A program made the position numbers and the translations under genes. The notes beneath the pieces were generated by a model. That model saw only the letters and a list, made by a program, of their open reading frames with translations, was not told the origin of the DNA and did not search any database. DNA of 64,000 nt, from the NCBI RefSeq assembly GCF_000687145.1, contig NZ_JMFG01000018.1:21560-85559 (forward strand), given 5' to 3'. The DNA is from Thermoanaerobaculum aquaticum (GTDB lineage Bacteria > Acidobacteriota > Thermoanaerobaculia > Thermoanaerobaculales > Thermoanaerobaculaceae). Each line of letters begins with the position of its first letter. Position 1 is the first letter of the stretch. This document shows positions 16,281 through 24,732 of the stretch, piece after piece.

Positions 16281-17750
16281 ATGCGAATCGCAAGCCTCCT
16301 GGTGCCCGATTTTCCGCTGGCGGCGCTCATCCGCAGCTTTCCTGAGCTGCGGGAACGGCCGGTGGCGGTGGCGGCAGGACCCTCTCCCCGCGACACCGTA
16401 CTGGCTGCCAGTCCGGAGGCGCAAGCCTTAGGGGTGAGTGCGGGGATGACCGCCGCCCAGGCCCGGCAGGTGGACGGGAGGGTGGCGGTGAGGACGGTGC
16501 CCAAGGAGGTGCAGGCAGCCGCCAGCGCTGCCCTGGTGGAGGTGGCGGGGAGCTTTTCCCCTCACTTGCGCCAGGTCCAGCCGGGTCTGGTGTGGTTGAA
16601 GGTGGACGGCCTGGAGGGCCACTTTGCCGAAGAGCAGGCCTTGGCTTTGGAGATCTGGCGCCGCTGTTTCCGGGTAGGGCTGGCAGCGCATGTGGGCATT
16701 GGCAACAGCGGCCAGCTGGCCACGGTGGCCGCCCGCACCGGTGAGGTGGTGGTGGTGCCCCAGGGGGCCGAAGCTGGGTTTTTGGCGCCGCTGGCGGTCA
16801 CACTGGCGGAGCCTTCCGCCGGGTGCGGGCACACGCTTGCGCTTTGGGGTGTGCGCACGTTCGGGGCTTTGGCCAAGCTGCCCCGAGAAGAGGTGGTGGC
16901 CAGGCTGGGAGAAGAAGGGCTGCGGCTCCACCGCCTGGCCTGCGGCGAAGGGGAGGATTTTGTTCCCGATCCCCCTGGCGAGGAGCTGAGGGAAGGGGTG
17001 TGGCTGGAGGAAGCGGTGCCCTCCCTGGAAGGGTGCCTGTTTGTGCTGCACGGGGTCCTTTCCCGCCTGGCCGAGCGGTTGCGGTTGCGGGGGGAGGGGT
17101 TTGCCCGGGTGAGGGTGGAACTGGCGCTGGAAGGCGGTGGAAAACGGGAGTACCGCCTGCCGCTTCTGGCACCCACCGACGAAGTGCCGGCCCTGTTGGC
17201 CTTAGCCCGCCTGATGTTTGCAGCTGCCCCACCGGGGGAAGCGGTGGAGGGGGTGGTGGTGGAAGCGCAGGGAGGTGTGGTGCGCTCGGTGCAGGGCTCG
17301 CTTTTTGGCCCACCCCGCCCTCACCCCGGTTCGCTGGCGGCAGCGTTGGTGCGGCTTTCAGCCATCGTGGGGCCGGAGCGGGTGGGGCAACCGCAGCTCG
17401 CCAACTCCCACCGCCCCAGCGCGTGGAAGCTGGTGCCCTTTGCGCTCAGTTGGGAAAAGAAAAAAGAAAGCCCGTTGCCAGCGGAAAAGCCTCCGGTGCT
17501 GCGCCTCTGGCAGCCACCAAAGCCGGCCCAGGTGACGGTGGTGGGAGGCAAACCGGTGGCGGTGCGGGTGAACGGCAGCGGGGGCGTGGTGGTGGCGTGG
17601 GCGGGGCCTTACCGGTGGCAGGGGGAGTGGTGGGGAGAGGGCGCTTTTGACCGGGACGATTACGACGTGGCCACCGCGGACGGGGCGGTTTGGCGCCTTT
17701 TTTACCACCGCAAGGAAAAGCGCTGGTACGTGGACGGGGTTTATGACTAA
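16281..17750 (+). CDS. imuB: ImuB-like catalytically inactive Y-family polymerase
   Basis: The 489-residue protein has the Y-family layout: palm and fingers (MRIASLLVPDFPLAALIR), helix-hairpin-helix (FGALAKLPREEVVARLGEEG) and little finger. The metal-binding acidic residues of active DinB are missing: the first strand reads LVPDFPLAAL instead of a D-x-D-x-F motif and the SIDE region reads LVWLKVDGLEGH. It is therefore predicted to be a non-catalytic hub, as in ImuB of other species. A clamp-binding motif QGSLF lies near residue 339, and the C-terminal region (from about 400) is the ImuB-specific tail with YRWQGEWWGEGAFDRDDYDV and YDVATADGAVWRLFYHR. The start directly follows the imuA stop and the end overlaps dnaE2 by 8 bp. 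Confidence 0.9.
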   Translation: MRIASLLVPDFPLAALIRSFPELRERPVAVAAGPSPRDTVLAASPEAQALGVSAGMTAAQARQVDGRVAVRTVPKEVQAAASAALVEVAGSFSPHLRQVQPGLVWLKVDGLEGHFAEEQALALEIWRRCFRVGLAAHVGIGNSGQLATVAARTGEVVVVPQGAEAGFLAPLAVTLAEPSAGCGHTLALWGVRTFGALAKLPREEVVARLGEEGLRLHRLACGEGEDFVPDPPGEELREGVWLEEAVPSLEGCLFVLHGVLSRLAERLRLRGEGFARVRVELALEGGGKREYRLPLLAPTDEVPALLALARLMFAAAPPGEAVEGVVVEAQGGVVRSVQGSLFGPPRPHPGSLAAALVRLSAIVGPERVGQPQLANSHRPSAWKLVPFALSWEKKKESPLPAEKPPVLRLWQPPKPAQVTVVGGKPVAVRVNGSGGVVVAWAGPYRWQGEWWGEGAFDRDDYDVATADGAVWRLFYHRKEKRWYVDGVYD

Positions 17751-20700
17751 GGTTTTGCCTTACTGCGAGCTCCACGCTCACTCGGCCTTTTCCTTTTTGG
17801 AAGGGGCCTGTGAGCCCGAAACCCTGGCCGAAAGGGCACAGGAGCTTGCTTTGCCGGCGGTGGCCCTGGTGGACCGCGGTGGGGTGTACGGCTTGCCGCG
17901 CTTTGCCAAGGCTTGCCGGGAGGTGGGCGTAGAAGCCCTGGCCGGTGCTGAGGTGCCGCTGGAGGACGGCTCCCGTTTGCCGCTTTTGGTGAGGGATCCC
18001 AGAGGCTGGTCCAACCTTTGCCGGCTGCTCACCACGGCTGCGCTGGGCCGCCCCAAGGGACAGGCGGCCGTCAGCTGGGAGCAGGTCCAGCACCACGCTG
18101 CCGGGCTTTTGGCCCTCACCGGTTGGGAGGAAGGGCCTTTGCTGCGGGCCTGGCGCCGGGGTGGGGAGGAAGCAGCGGGTAGCCTGCTTGCCCAGCTTGT
18201 GGCTTGCTTTGGCAAGGAAAACCTGGCGGTGGAGGTTTGCCGGCAGCTGGTGCGGGGGGAGGAAAGGGCCATTGCCGCCGTGGTGCGGCTGGCCCGCCGG
18301 TTTGGGCTGCCTCTGGTGGCAACGACCAACGCGCTTTTGGCTCGCGAGGAAGACGGGATGGTAGCGGATTGCTTTACGTGCCTTAAGGAAAAAACCACCT
18401 TGGATCAGGCTGGAAAGCTTCTGGCCCCCAACCGGGCGAGGGTTTTGCGGGGTGCCCAAGCCATGAGCGCGCTTTTTTCTGAGCTGCCGGAAGCGGTGAG
18501 CAACACCGTGAAGGTTGCCGAACGCTGCACCTTCCGCCTTTCCCAGTTGCCCTACCGCTTCCCCCGGGCGGAGGTGGGCCCCGGGAGAAGCGAAGCCGAA
18601 GAGCTGCGGGCGCGGGTGTGGGAGGGGGCAAAAACCAGGTACCGGCAGATCACACCCCGGGTGCGGGCGCAGCTGGAGCGGGAGCTGGCGCTCATCGAAA
18701 AGCTGTCCTTGAGCGGCTACTTCTTGGTAGTGCACGACATCGTGCGTTTCTGCCAGAAAGAAGGAATCATGGTGCAGGGTCGCGGTTCAGCTGCCAACTC
18801 TGCCGTGTGTTACGCGCTTTCCATCACCAACGTGGATCCCATTGCCTATGACCTGCTGTTCGAGCGCTTCCTTTCGGAAGAGCGGGGGGAATGGCCCGAT
18901 ATTGACCTGGACTTGCCCTCGGGTGACGAACGGGAAAAGGTCATCCAGCACGTGTACCGCACCTACGGTGAGCGGGGGGCGGGGATGACGGCAGTGGTGG
19001 TTTGTTACCGGGCGCGGGCGGCGGTGCGGGAAGCGGGAAAGGTGCTGGGGTTTGATCCCGAACGCTTGGAAAAGCTTTCGGCCATGCTTTCGGGGTGGGG
19101 CTTTGAGCGCGATCCCCGGGAAGAGCTGCCGCAGCACATGCGGGCGGTGGGGTTGGATCCCGAGGAAAGGCGGGGCCAGCACTTCGTGGAGCTGGTGGCG
19201 CGGCTTTCCGGGCTTCCCCGCCACTTGGGGCAGCACACCGGTGGCATGGTGCTGGCGGCAGGACGATTGGACGACGTGGTGCCGCTGGAGCCAGCTTCCA
19301 TGCCCGGGCGGGTGGTGATCCAGTGGGACAAGGACGACTGTGCGGATTTGGGGATCATCAAGGTGGACCTTTTGGGCTTGGGCATGATGCAGGTGCTGGA
19401 AATGGCGGTTCCCCTCATCCGCCAACACGAGGGGGTGGAGGTGGACTACGCCCACCTGCCGGCGGACGACCCGGCGGTGTACGACATGCTGTGCCGCGCC
19501 GATACGGTGGGGGTTTTCCAAGTGGAAAGCCGGGCGCAAATGGCCACCCTGCCCCGCATGCAGCCCCGGCGCTTTTACGACTTGGTGGTGGAGGTGGCCA
19601 TCATTCGCCCGGGCCCCATCGTGGGCAAGATGGTGCACCCGTACCTCAACCGCCGCTTGGGCCGGGAACCGGTCACCTACCCCCACCCCGACCTCCAGCC
19701 CATCCTGGAGCGTACCCTGGGTGTGCCGCTGTTTCAGGAGCAGCTCATGCGGGTGGCCATGGTGGCGGCGGGCTTCACCGGGGGTCAAGCGGAGGAGCTG
19801 CGCCGGGCCATGGGGGCCAAGCGCTCCCTGGAGCGCATGAAGAAGCTGGAGCGACAGCTGCGGGAGGGGATGGCCGCTCGCGGCATTACCGGCAAGGCCG
19901 CCGACGACATCGTGCAGGGCATTACCTCTTTTGCCCTTTACGGCTTTCCCGAATCCCACGCCGCTTCCTTTGCCCTCATTGCCTACGCTTCGGCCTACCT
20001 CAAGGCCCACCATCCGGCGGCGTTTTACTGTGCTCTGCTGTCGGCCTGGCCCATGGGCTTTTACCACCCGGCCACCATCGTCCAGGACGCCCGGCGGCAT
20101 GGGGTGCGGGTGTTGCCGGTGGATGTCAACTGCTCCCAGTGGCTTTGCACCCTGGAGCGGGATGATCAGGGGAAGCTGGCGGTGCGGTTGGGCTTTAAGT
20201 TCGTGAAGGGACTGCGGCGGGAGGTAGCGGAAAACCTGGCGCGGGAAGCGCAAAAACAACCTTTTGCCAGCGTGGAAGACCTCCTGCGGCGGGGTGGGCT
20301 CAACCGCCGGGAGCTGGAGGTTCTGGCCAGCATTGGGGCCTGTGCCAGCCTGGGGGAAACCCGGCGGGCAGCGCTCTGGCAGGTCAGCGCCTTTGACGGC
20401 CGTAGTCGCCCGTTGCAGCAGGCCATGGGGTGGGGGAAAAGCCCCAGCCCGCTGCCGGACATGGACTTGCGGGAACGGTACGTGGCCGATTTTGAGGGTA
20501 CGGGCTTAACCGTAGGCCGTCACCCCCTGCACATGTTTCGCTCCGCCCTGCAAAAGCGAGGGGTTTTGTCCGCTTGTGAGGTGGCCCGGTGCCGTCATGG
20601 GCAGAGGGTTAAGGTAGGCGGCGTGGTCATCGTCCGGCAACGCCCCAGCACCGCCAAGGGGATGTGCTTTGCCACGCTGGAAGACGAAAGCGGCTTCGTG

Positions 20701-20877
20701 AACGTGGTGTTTGCCCCCGATCTCTTCACCAAGGAACGGGCAACTATCACCACCTCGGCGCTTCTGGAGGTGGATGGCGTCGTGCAGAGCCGGGACGGCG
20801 TTTTGACCGTGCGGGCCCTGGCCGCTCGTCCGCTGGTGCTTCCCACCCCGGCCTGTGACTCCCGGGATTTTCACTGA
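17743..20877 (+). CDS. dnaE2: Error-prone DNA polymerase DnaE2 (C-family)
   Basis: At 1044 residues the length is typical of DnaE2 rather than DnaE1 (about 1160). The N-terminal PHP domain begins YCELHAHSAFSFLEGAC. The palm has the catalytic aspartates in EWPDIDLDLPSGDERE, and QHTGGMVLAAGRLDDVVPLE and YGFPESHAASFALIAYASAY follow. The OB-fold near the end (VKVGGVVIVRQRPSTAKG) is present. It carries out damage-induced mutagenic synthesis with ImuA and ImuB. The start chosen, MTKVLPYCELHAHS, overlaps the imuB stop by 8 bp; a longer in-frame start would run 100 bp into imuB. It is the last gene of the cassette and converges with an AhpD-like gene 61 bp away. Confidence 0.96.
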   Translation: MTKVLPYCELHAHSAFSFLEGACEPETLAERAQELALPAVALVDRGGVYGLPRFAKACREVGVEALAGAEVPLEDGSRLPLLVRDPRGWSNLCRLLTTAALGRPKGQAAVSWEQVQHHAAGLLALTGWEEGPLLRAWRRGGEEAAGSLLAQLVACFGKENLAVEVCRQLVRGEERAIAAVVRLARRFGLPLVATTNALLAREEDGMVADCFTCLKEKTTLDQAGKLLAPNRARVLRGAQAMSALFSELPEAVSNTVKVAERCTFRLSQLPYRFPRAEVGPGRSEAEELRARVWEGAKTRYRQITPRVRAQLERELALIEKLSLSGYFLVVHDIVRFCQKEGIMVQGRGSAANSAVCYALSITNVDPIAYDLLFERFLSEERGEWPDIDLDLPSGDEREKVIQHVYRTYGERGAGMTAVVVCYRARAAVREAGKVLGFDPERLEKLSAMLSGWGFERDPREELPQHMRAVGLDPEERRGQHFVELVARLSGLPRHLGQHTGGMVLAAGRLDDVVPLEPASMPGRVVIQWDKDDCADLGIIKVDLLGLGMMQVLEMAVPLIRQHEGVEVDYAHLPADDPAVYDMLCRADTVGVFQVESRAQMATLPRMQPRRFYDLVVEVAIIRPGPIVGKMVHPYLNRRLGREPVTYPHPDLQPILERTLGVPLFQEQLMRVAMVAAGFTGGQAEELRRAMGAKRSLERMKKLERQLREGMAARGITGKAADDIVQGITSFALYGFPESHAASFALIAYASAYLKAHHPAAFYCALLSAWPMGFYHPATIVQDARRHGVRVLPVDVNCSQWLCTLERDDQGKLAVRLGFKFVKGLRREVAENLAREAQKQPFASVEDLLRRGGLNRRELEVLASIGACASLGETRRAALWQVSAFDGRSRPLQQAMGWGKSPSPLPDMDLRERYVADFEGTGLTVGRHPLHMFRSALQKRGVLSACEVARCRHGQRVKVGGVVIVRQRPSTAKGMCFATLEDESGFVNVVFAPDLFTKERATITTSALLEVDGVVQSRDGVLTVRALAARPLVLPTPACDSRDFH

Positions 20878-20938
20878 ACCCCTTACCTTGCTTCAGCTCC
20901 AGCTATGGAACAACCCGCCCTTCAAGCTGCCGGGGCGT

Positions 20939-21295
20939 TCAGGAAGCAAGCTCCCCGCGCTCCTCCAGGGTTTTGAGCGTTAGCGCAGCGTGTCGGAGGT
21001 GAGGGATGACGATGGAACCACCCACCACCAGCGCCACGTTCATGGCATCCACCAGCTCCTCCTTTCGCCACCCCGCCTTAGCGCACTGGATGAGGTGGTA
21101 GTCCACGCAGTCGTTGCAGCGCAGCACCAGCGAAGCCACCAGCCCCAAAAGCTCTTTAACCTTTGCTGGCAGAGCCCCGTCGCGGTAGGTGTTGGTGTCC
21201 AGGTTGTAAAAGCGCTTGATGCCCAGATGGTCGAGGTCCAAAACGGCCCTGTTGCCTTCTTCCCTGCGGGATTGAAACTCATCAACGCGATCCAC
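20939..21295 (-). CDS. AhpD-like carboxymuconolactone decarboxylase family protein
   Basis: The 118-residue protein starts at the GTG preceded by AGGAGGT at ideal spacing; longer in-frame starts would run through the divergent promoter. The core helix pair with the redox motif CNDCVDYHLIQC (C-x-x-C-x-x-x-H) is the AhpD/CMD signature, followed by GWRKEELVDAMNVALVVGGS. AhpD-type proteins are thiol-disulphide peroxidases or peroxiredoxin reductases, and other members are decarboxylases. The CxxC makes a redox role more likely. The gene is divergent from dacB. Confidence 0.85.
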   Translation of the reverse strand: MDRVDEFQSRREEGNRAVLDLDHLGIKRFYNLDTNTYRDGALPAKVKELLGLVASLVLRCNDCVDYHLIQCAKAGWRKEELVDAMNVALVVGGSIVIPHLRHAALTLKTLEERGELAS

Positions 21296-21344
21296 GGCGC
21301 ACCTCCTGAAACGTCCCCTCGCTGCAAGCGTACAATACCGCGCC

Positions 21345-22658
21345 ATGGGGCGGCGAATACTGGTTTCCCTTTTGCTTATCCTCTGGTGCGTACCGCTTAC
21401 GGAAGCATCCCCCAATCGTCGCCGGCGCCCTGTGCGGCCGCCGCTGCAACTGGTCTGGCATGTGGAGGACGCCCAGGGGACGGTGATTTCCAGCCAGCGA
21501 GGGGAAGAACCCATCAACCCGGCCTCGGTGGTGAAGGTGGCCACCAGCCTCTGGGCTCTGGAAAAGCTGGGGCCTCAGCTTTCGCTGGAAACCCGCTTTT
21601 TTGCCCGCGGCGGGGTGGACTGGCAGCGCGGGAGGGTGCGGGGTGACTTGGTGGTTCAAGGCTCCGGTGATCCGGACTTCCAGGTGGAAAACGCGCTTCT
21701 GGTGGCCAAGGCGCTCAACGACATGGGCATCAGGGAAGTCCACGGGGCGGTGGTGGTCAACGACCGCTTTTGGATGGGATGGGAAAACGGCTCGGCCGGG
21801 ACCGAGCCGGATCCGGTGAAGCGGGGGCTTTTGATGGCCACCCGCCTGCGGCAAGCCTTGGACCGCCACCGCTGGAACGGGGTGATTGCCAGGGTTTGGC
21901 GGGAGCTGGCCCAACGCCGGGGGTGGCCGGAGAACGTGCCGCCGGGTGTTCGGGTTTCCGGCGGCGTGGGGGCCGATGGCCGCTCCAACCTGGGGGAGCT
22001 GCTTTTGGTGCACCGCTCCAAGCCTCTGGCTTTCGTGTTGCACCGCTTCAACGCCTTTTCCAACAACGACATCGAAAGGCTGGGGGTGCTCTTGGGCCCC
22101 CCTTCCGAGCTGGCCGGCATGCTCAAGGCCCGGCTGGAGCTGGCAGGGCCCGAGCCGAACCTGGAAACCCTCTCAGGATTAGGGGAAAACCGGCTTTCGC
22201 CGCGGGCGGTGGTGCACCTCCTGCGGGAGCTGGTGAGCAGTTGCTCGGCACGAAATTTGAACCCGGGCCATGTCCTGCCGGTGGCGGGTTGCCACCCCGG
22301 GACGCTGGAGAAATTCTTTGAGGTGCTTTCGGCGCCGCCTTACGCGGGCTCGGTGGTGGGCAAAACCGGGACCCTTACCACCACCGACGGGGGCATCGCC
22401 GTGCTGGCGGGGATCGCCAAAACCACCCAGGGCGACTTTTACTTTTGCCTGGCGGCACCCGAAGCTCACGGGCGTTTGCGGGAAGCCAGGAGGCTGCAGG
22501 AAGCTTGGGTTGTGCGCTTCATAGATGAGCACGGGGGCCCGAGACCGGAGCCCTGCGATGCCGGGTTGGTGGAGCCCGACGAGGGCTCGGTAATCATCAA
22601 GGTGGCGCAGGCACCCGGTGGGGATCCGGTGGTGGGAGGCAACGGTGAGCGGCGTTAA
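21345..22658 (+). CDS. dacB: D-alanyl-D-alanine carboxypeptidase/endopeptidase, PBP4 family (peptidase S13)
   Basis: The 437-residue exported enzyme trims or cleaves peptidoglycan peptides. It has a signal peptide (RRILVSLLLILWCVPLTEA), the nucleophile motif S-x-x-K in INPASVVKVATS, the S-x-N motif in FNAFSNNDIERL and K-T-G in VVGKTGTLTTTDGG. The order and spacing match S13, with a large insertion between the first two motifs. TACAAT ends 8 nt before the ATG and no Shine-Dalgarno sequence is present, suggesting a leaderless message. The 3' end overlaps the following metallopeptidase gene by 14 bp. Confidence 0.92.
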   Translation: MGRRILVSLLLILWCVPLTEASPNRRRRPVRPPLQLVWHVEDAQGTVISSQRGEEPINPASVVKVATSLWALEKLGPQLSLETRFFARGGVDWQRGRVRGDLVVQGSGDPDFQVENALLVAKALNDMGIREVHGAVVVNDRFWMGWENGSAGTEPDPVKRGLLMATRLRQALDRHRWNGVIARVWRELAQRRGWPENVPPGVRVSGGVGADGRSNLGELLLVHRSKPLAFVLHRFNAFSNNDIERLGVLLGPPSELAGMLKARLELAGPEPNLETLSGLGENRLSPRAVVHLLRELVSSCSARNLNPGHVLPVAGCHPGTLEKFFEVLSAPPYAGSVVGKTGTLTTTDGGIAVLAGIAKTTQGDFYFCLAAPEAHGRLREARRLQEAWVVRFIDEHGGPRPEPCDAGLVEPDEGSVIIKVAQAPGGDPVVGGNGERR

Positions 22659-24675
22659 GCTCTGGGGAGCGGCCATGGTGTTGGCAGCAACGCAAGCGTT
22701 GGCGCAGCAGGCAATAATTGATTCACAAACCAAAGAGCGCGTCATTGGCGAGCTGCTTTCCCGCTTTGGGGCCGCCGAAGAAGCGCGCATCCGCCGGGGG
22801 GTGGAACAGGTGGCCGCCCGCTGGTGGGAGGAGGACGGGGACAGCAACGCCTTTGCCACCTTTTGCCGCGACAACTTCCTGCCCAGCGGCGAGCTGGGGC
22901 CTGCCTTTGCCCGCCTGGAGGCGGCCCTGGAGCAGGTGGAAGGCCACCTGCACGAAATTCGCCGGGAGCTCACCACCCCCCTGGATCTGGATACCGGCCC
23001 GGTGATGCGGGTGGATGAGCTTTTGGCCAGACTGGACTTGGGCAGCCACCTTACCGAGGATTTGTTCCGCACCAAGGTGGCCCATTGGGCGCTTTTGAAC
23101 TTCCCGGTGCATTCGCTGGCCGAGCGGTTGCAGGACGGTCCCGCCTGGGACCGGGAAACCTGGGCACGCTCCAGGCTCATGGACCGCTTTGCCCTGCGGG
23201 TGCCGGCACCGGTGGCGCAAAAGGTCACACAGGCGCTTTTGGCTGCCGATCAGTACATTGCCTCCTACAACATCCCCATGGACCTCTTGCGCGATGGCTC
23301 AGGAACCCCGCTTTTCCCCAAGGGCTTGCGCCTCATCAGCCACTGGGGGCTGCGGGACGAGCTGAAATCCTGGTACGGACAGCCGGGTGGTTTGCAACGG
23401 CAGCGGGTGATCCAGGAGCTCATGCTGCGCATCGTGCGGCAGGAAGTTCCCCAGGGGTTTATCAACTCCGAGCGCCTGCTCTTTGACCCCTTTACCGGCA
23501 AGGTGCAGGCCGCCAACGGCTTTTCGCCAACCCCCGAGGAGCTTTCCTTTGAGCCCAACACCCGCTATCGGCTTTGGCTTGCCAACTTCCACGCCTTGCG
23601 CGGGGTGGACCCCTACAGCCCTACCGCGCCTACGGCCATTGCCCGGACCTTCGAGCTGGAACGGCAAATCCCCGAGGCCGAGGTGGAAAAGGTGCTCACC
23701 GAGGTGCTTTCGGCCCAGGAGGTGCGGCGGCTGGCCAAGCTCATTGCCACTCGCCTGGGCCGCCCGCTGGAACCCTTTGACCTCTGGTACGCGGGCTTTA
23801 CCTCCCGCGCCGGGCTTTCGGAAGACGAGCTGAACCGCAAGGTTGGCGAGCGTTACCCCACGGTGGAGAGCTTCCAAAAGGATTTGCCAAATATCCTGCA
23901 GAAGCTGGGGTTTGCCCCGGAAACCGCGGCTTTTCTGGCCGAGCGCATCGTGGTGGACCCGGCCCGGGGCGCCGGCCACGCCCTAGGGGCGGTGCGCCGT
24001 CAGGACAAAGCACACCTGCGCACCCGCGTGGGGCGCTCGGGCATGGACTACAAGGGCTTCAACATCGCCATCCACGAGCTCGGCCACAACGTGGAGCAGG
24101 TGTTTTCCCTGCACCGCATGGACCGCTGGGCTCTGGCCGGGGTTCCCAACAACGCCTTCACGGAAGCCTTTGCCTTTGCCTTTCAGGCCCGGGATCTGGA
24201 GCTTCTGGGCCTGGGCAAGACCCGCGGGCGCCAGGAAGAGGTGCTGGGCACGCTCTGGGCCACCTACGAGATTGCCGGCGTTTCGCTGGTGGACATGAAG
24301 GTCTGGCGCTGGCTTTACCAGCACCCCGAGGCCACCCCTGAGCAGCTGAAGGAAGCGGTGCTGACCGCCGCCCGGGAGGTTTGGAACGCTTACTTTGCCG
24401 ATGTCTTTGGCCGGCGGGACTGCGAGCTTCTGGCCATTTACTCCCACATGGTTGCTTACCCCATGTACCTGCCGGATTACGCCCTGGGGCACCTCATTGC
24501 CTTCCAAATTGGCGAAAAGCTGCGGGGGCCCGACTTCGGCAAGGAGTTTGAGCGCATGGCCCGCATTGGCCGGGTGACTCCCGATTTGTGGCTGAAGCAA
24601 GCCGTGGGGGCGCCTCTTTCAGCGCAACCTCTGCTGCGGGCGGCCCGGGAAGCTCTGGCCGATCAGAGTCATTAA
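22645..24675 (+). CDS. Exported zinc metallopeptidase with HEXXH motif
   Basis: The 676-residue protein starts at a GTG preceded by GGGAGG. Residues 1-20 form a signal peptide (VKLWGAAMVLAATQALA). The catalytic helix IAIHELGHNVEQVF (about residue 480) gives the HEXXH zinc ligands, and FTEAFAFAFQARDLE about 25 residues later would supply the third ligand (Glu), an arrangement like M3-type gluzincins. The long helical N-terminal half has no motif recognised. It is expected to hydrolyse peptides in the periplasm or outside the cell. Overlap with dacB implies co-transcription and hints at an envelope-related job. Assignment to a named peptidase family is uncertain. Confidence 0.75.
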   Translation: MSGVKLWGAAMVLAATQALAQQAIIDSQTKERVIGELLSRFGAAEEARIRRGVEQVAARWWEEDGDSNAFATFCRDNFLPSGELGPAFARLEAALEQVEGHLHEIRRELTTPLDLDTGPVMRVDELLARLDLGSHLTEDLFRTKVAHWALLNFPVHSLAERLQDGPAWDRETWARSRLMDRFALRVPAPVAQKVTQALLAADQYIASYNIPMDLLRDGSGTPLFPKGLRLISHWGLRDELKSWYGQPGGLQRQRVIQELMLRIVRQEVPQGFINSERLLFDPFTGKVQAANGFSPTPEELSFEPNTRYRLWLANFHALRGVDPYSPTAPTAIARTFELERQIPEAEVEKVLTEVLSAQEVRRLAKLIATRLGRPLEPFDLWYAGFTSRAGLSEDELNRKVGERYPTVESFQKDLPNILQKLGFAPETAAFLAERIVVDPARGAGHALGAVRRQDKAHLRTRVGRSGMDYKGFNIAIHELGHNVEQVFSLHRMDRWALAGVPNNAFTEAFAFAFQARDLELLGLGKTRGRQEEVLGTLWATYEIAGVSLVDMKVWRWLYQHPEATPEQLKEAVLTAAREVWNAYFADVFGRRDCELLAIYSHMVAYPMYLPDYALGHLIAFQIGEKLRGPDFGKEFERMARIGRVTPDLWLKQAVGAPLSAQPLLRAAREALADQSH

Positions 24676-24732
24676 GCTTTTCACCGCCTGCTACAATCCA
24701 CCGAGTTTGTGACCCATTCGCAGGAGCGGGGC

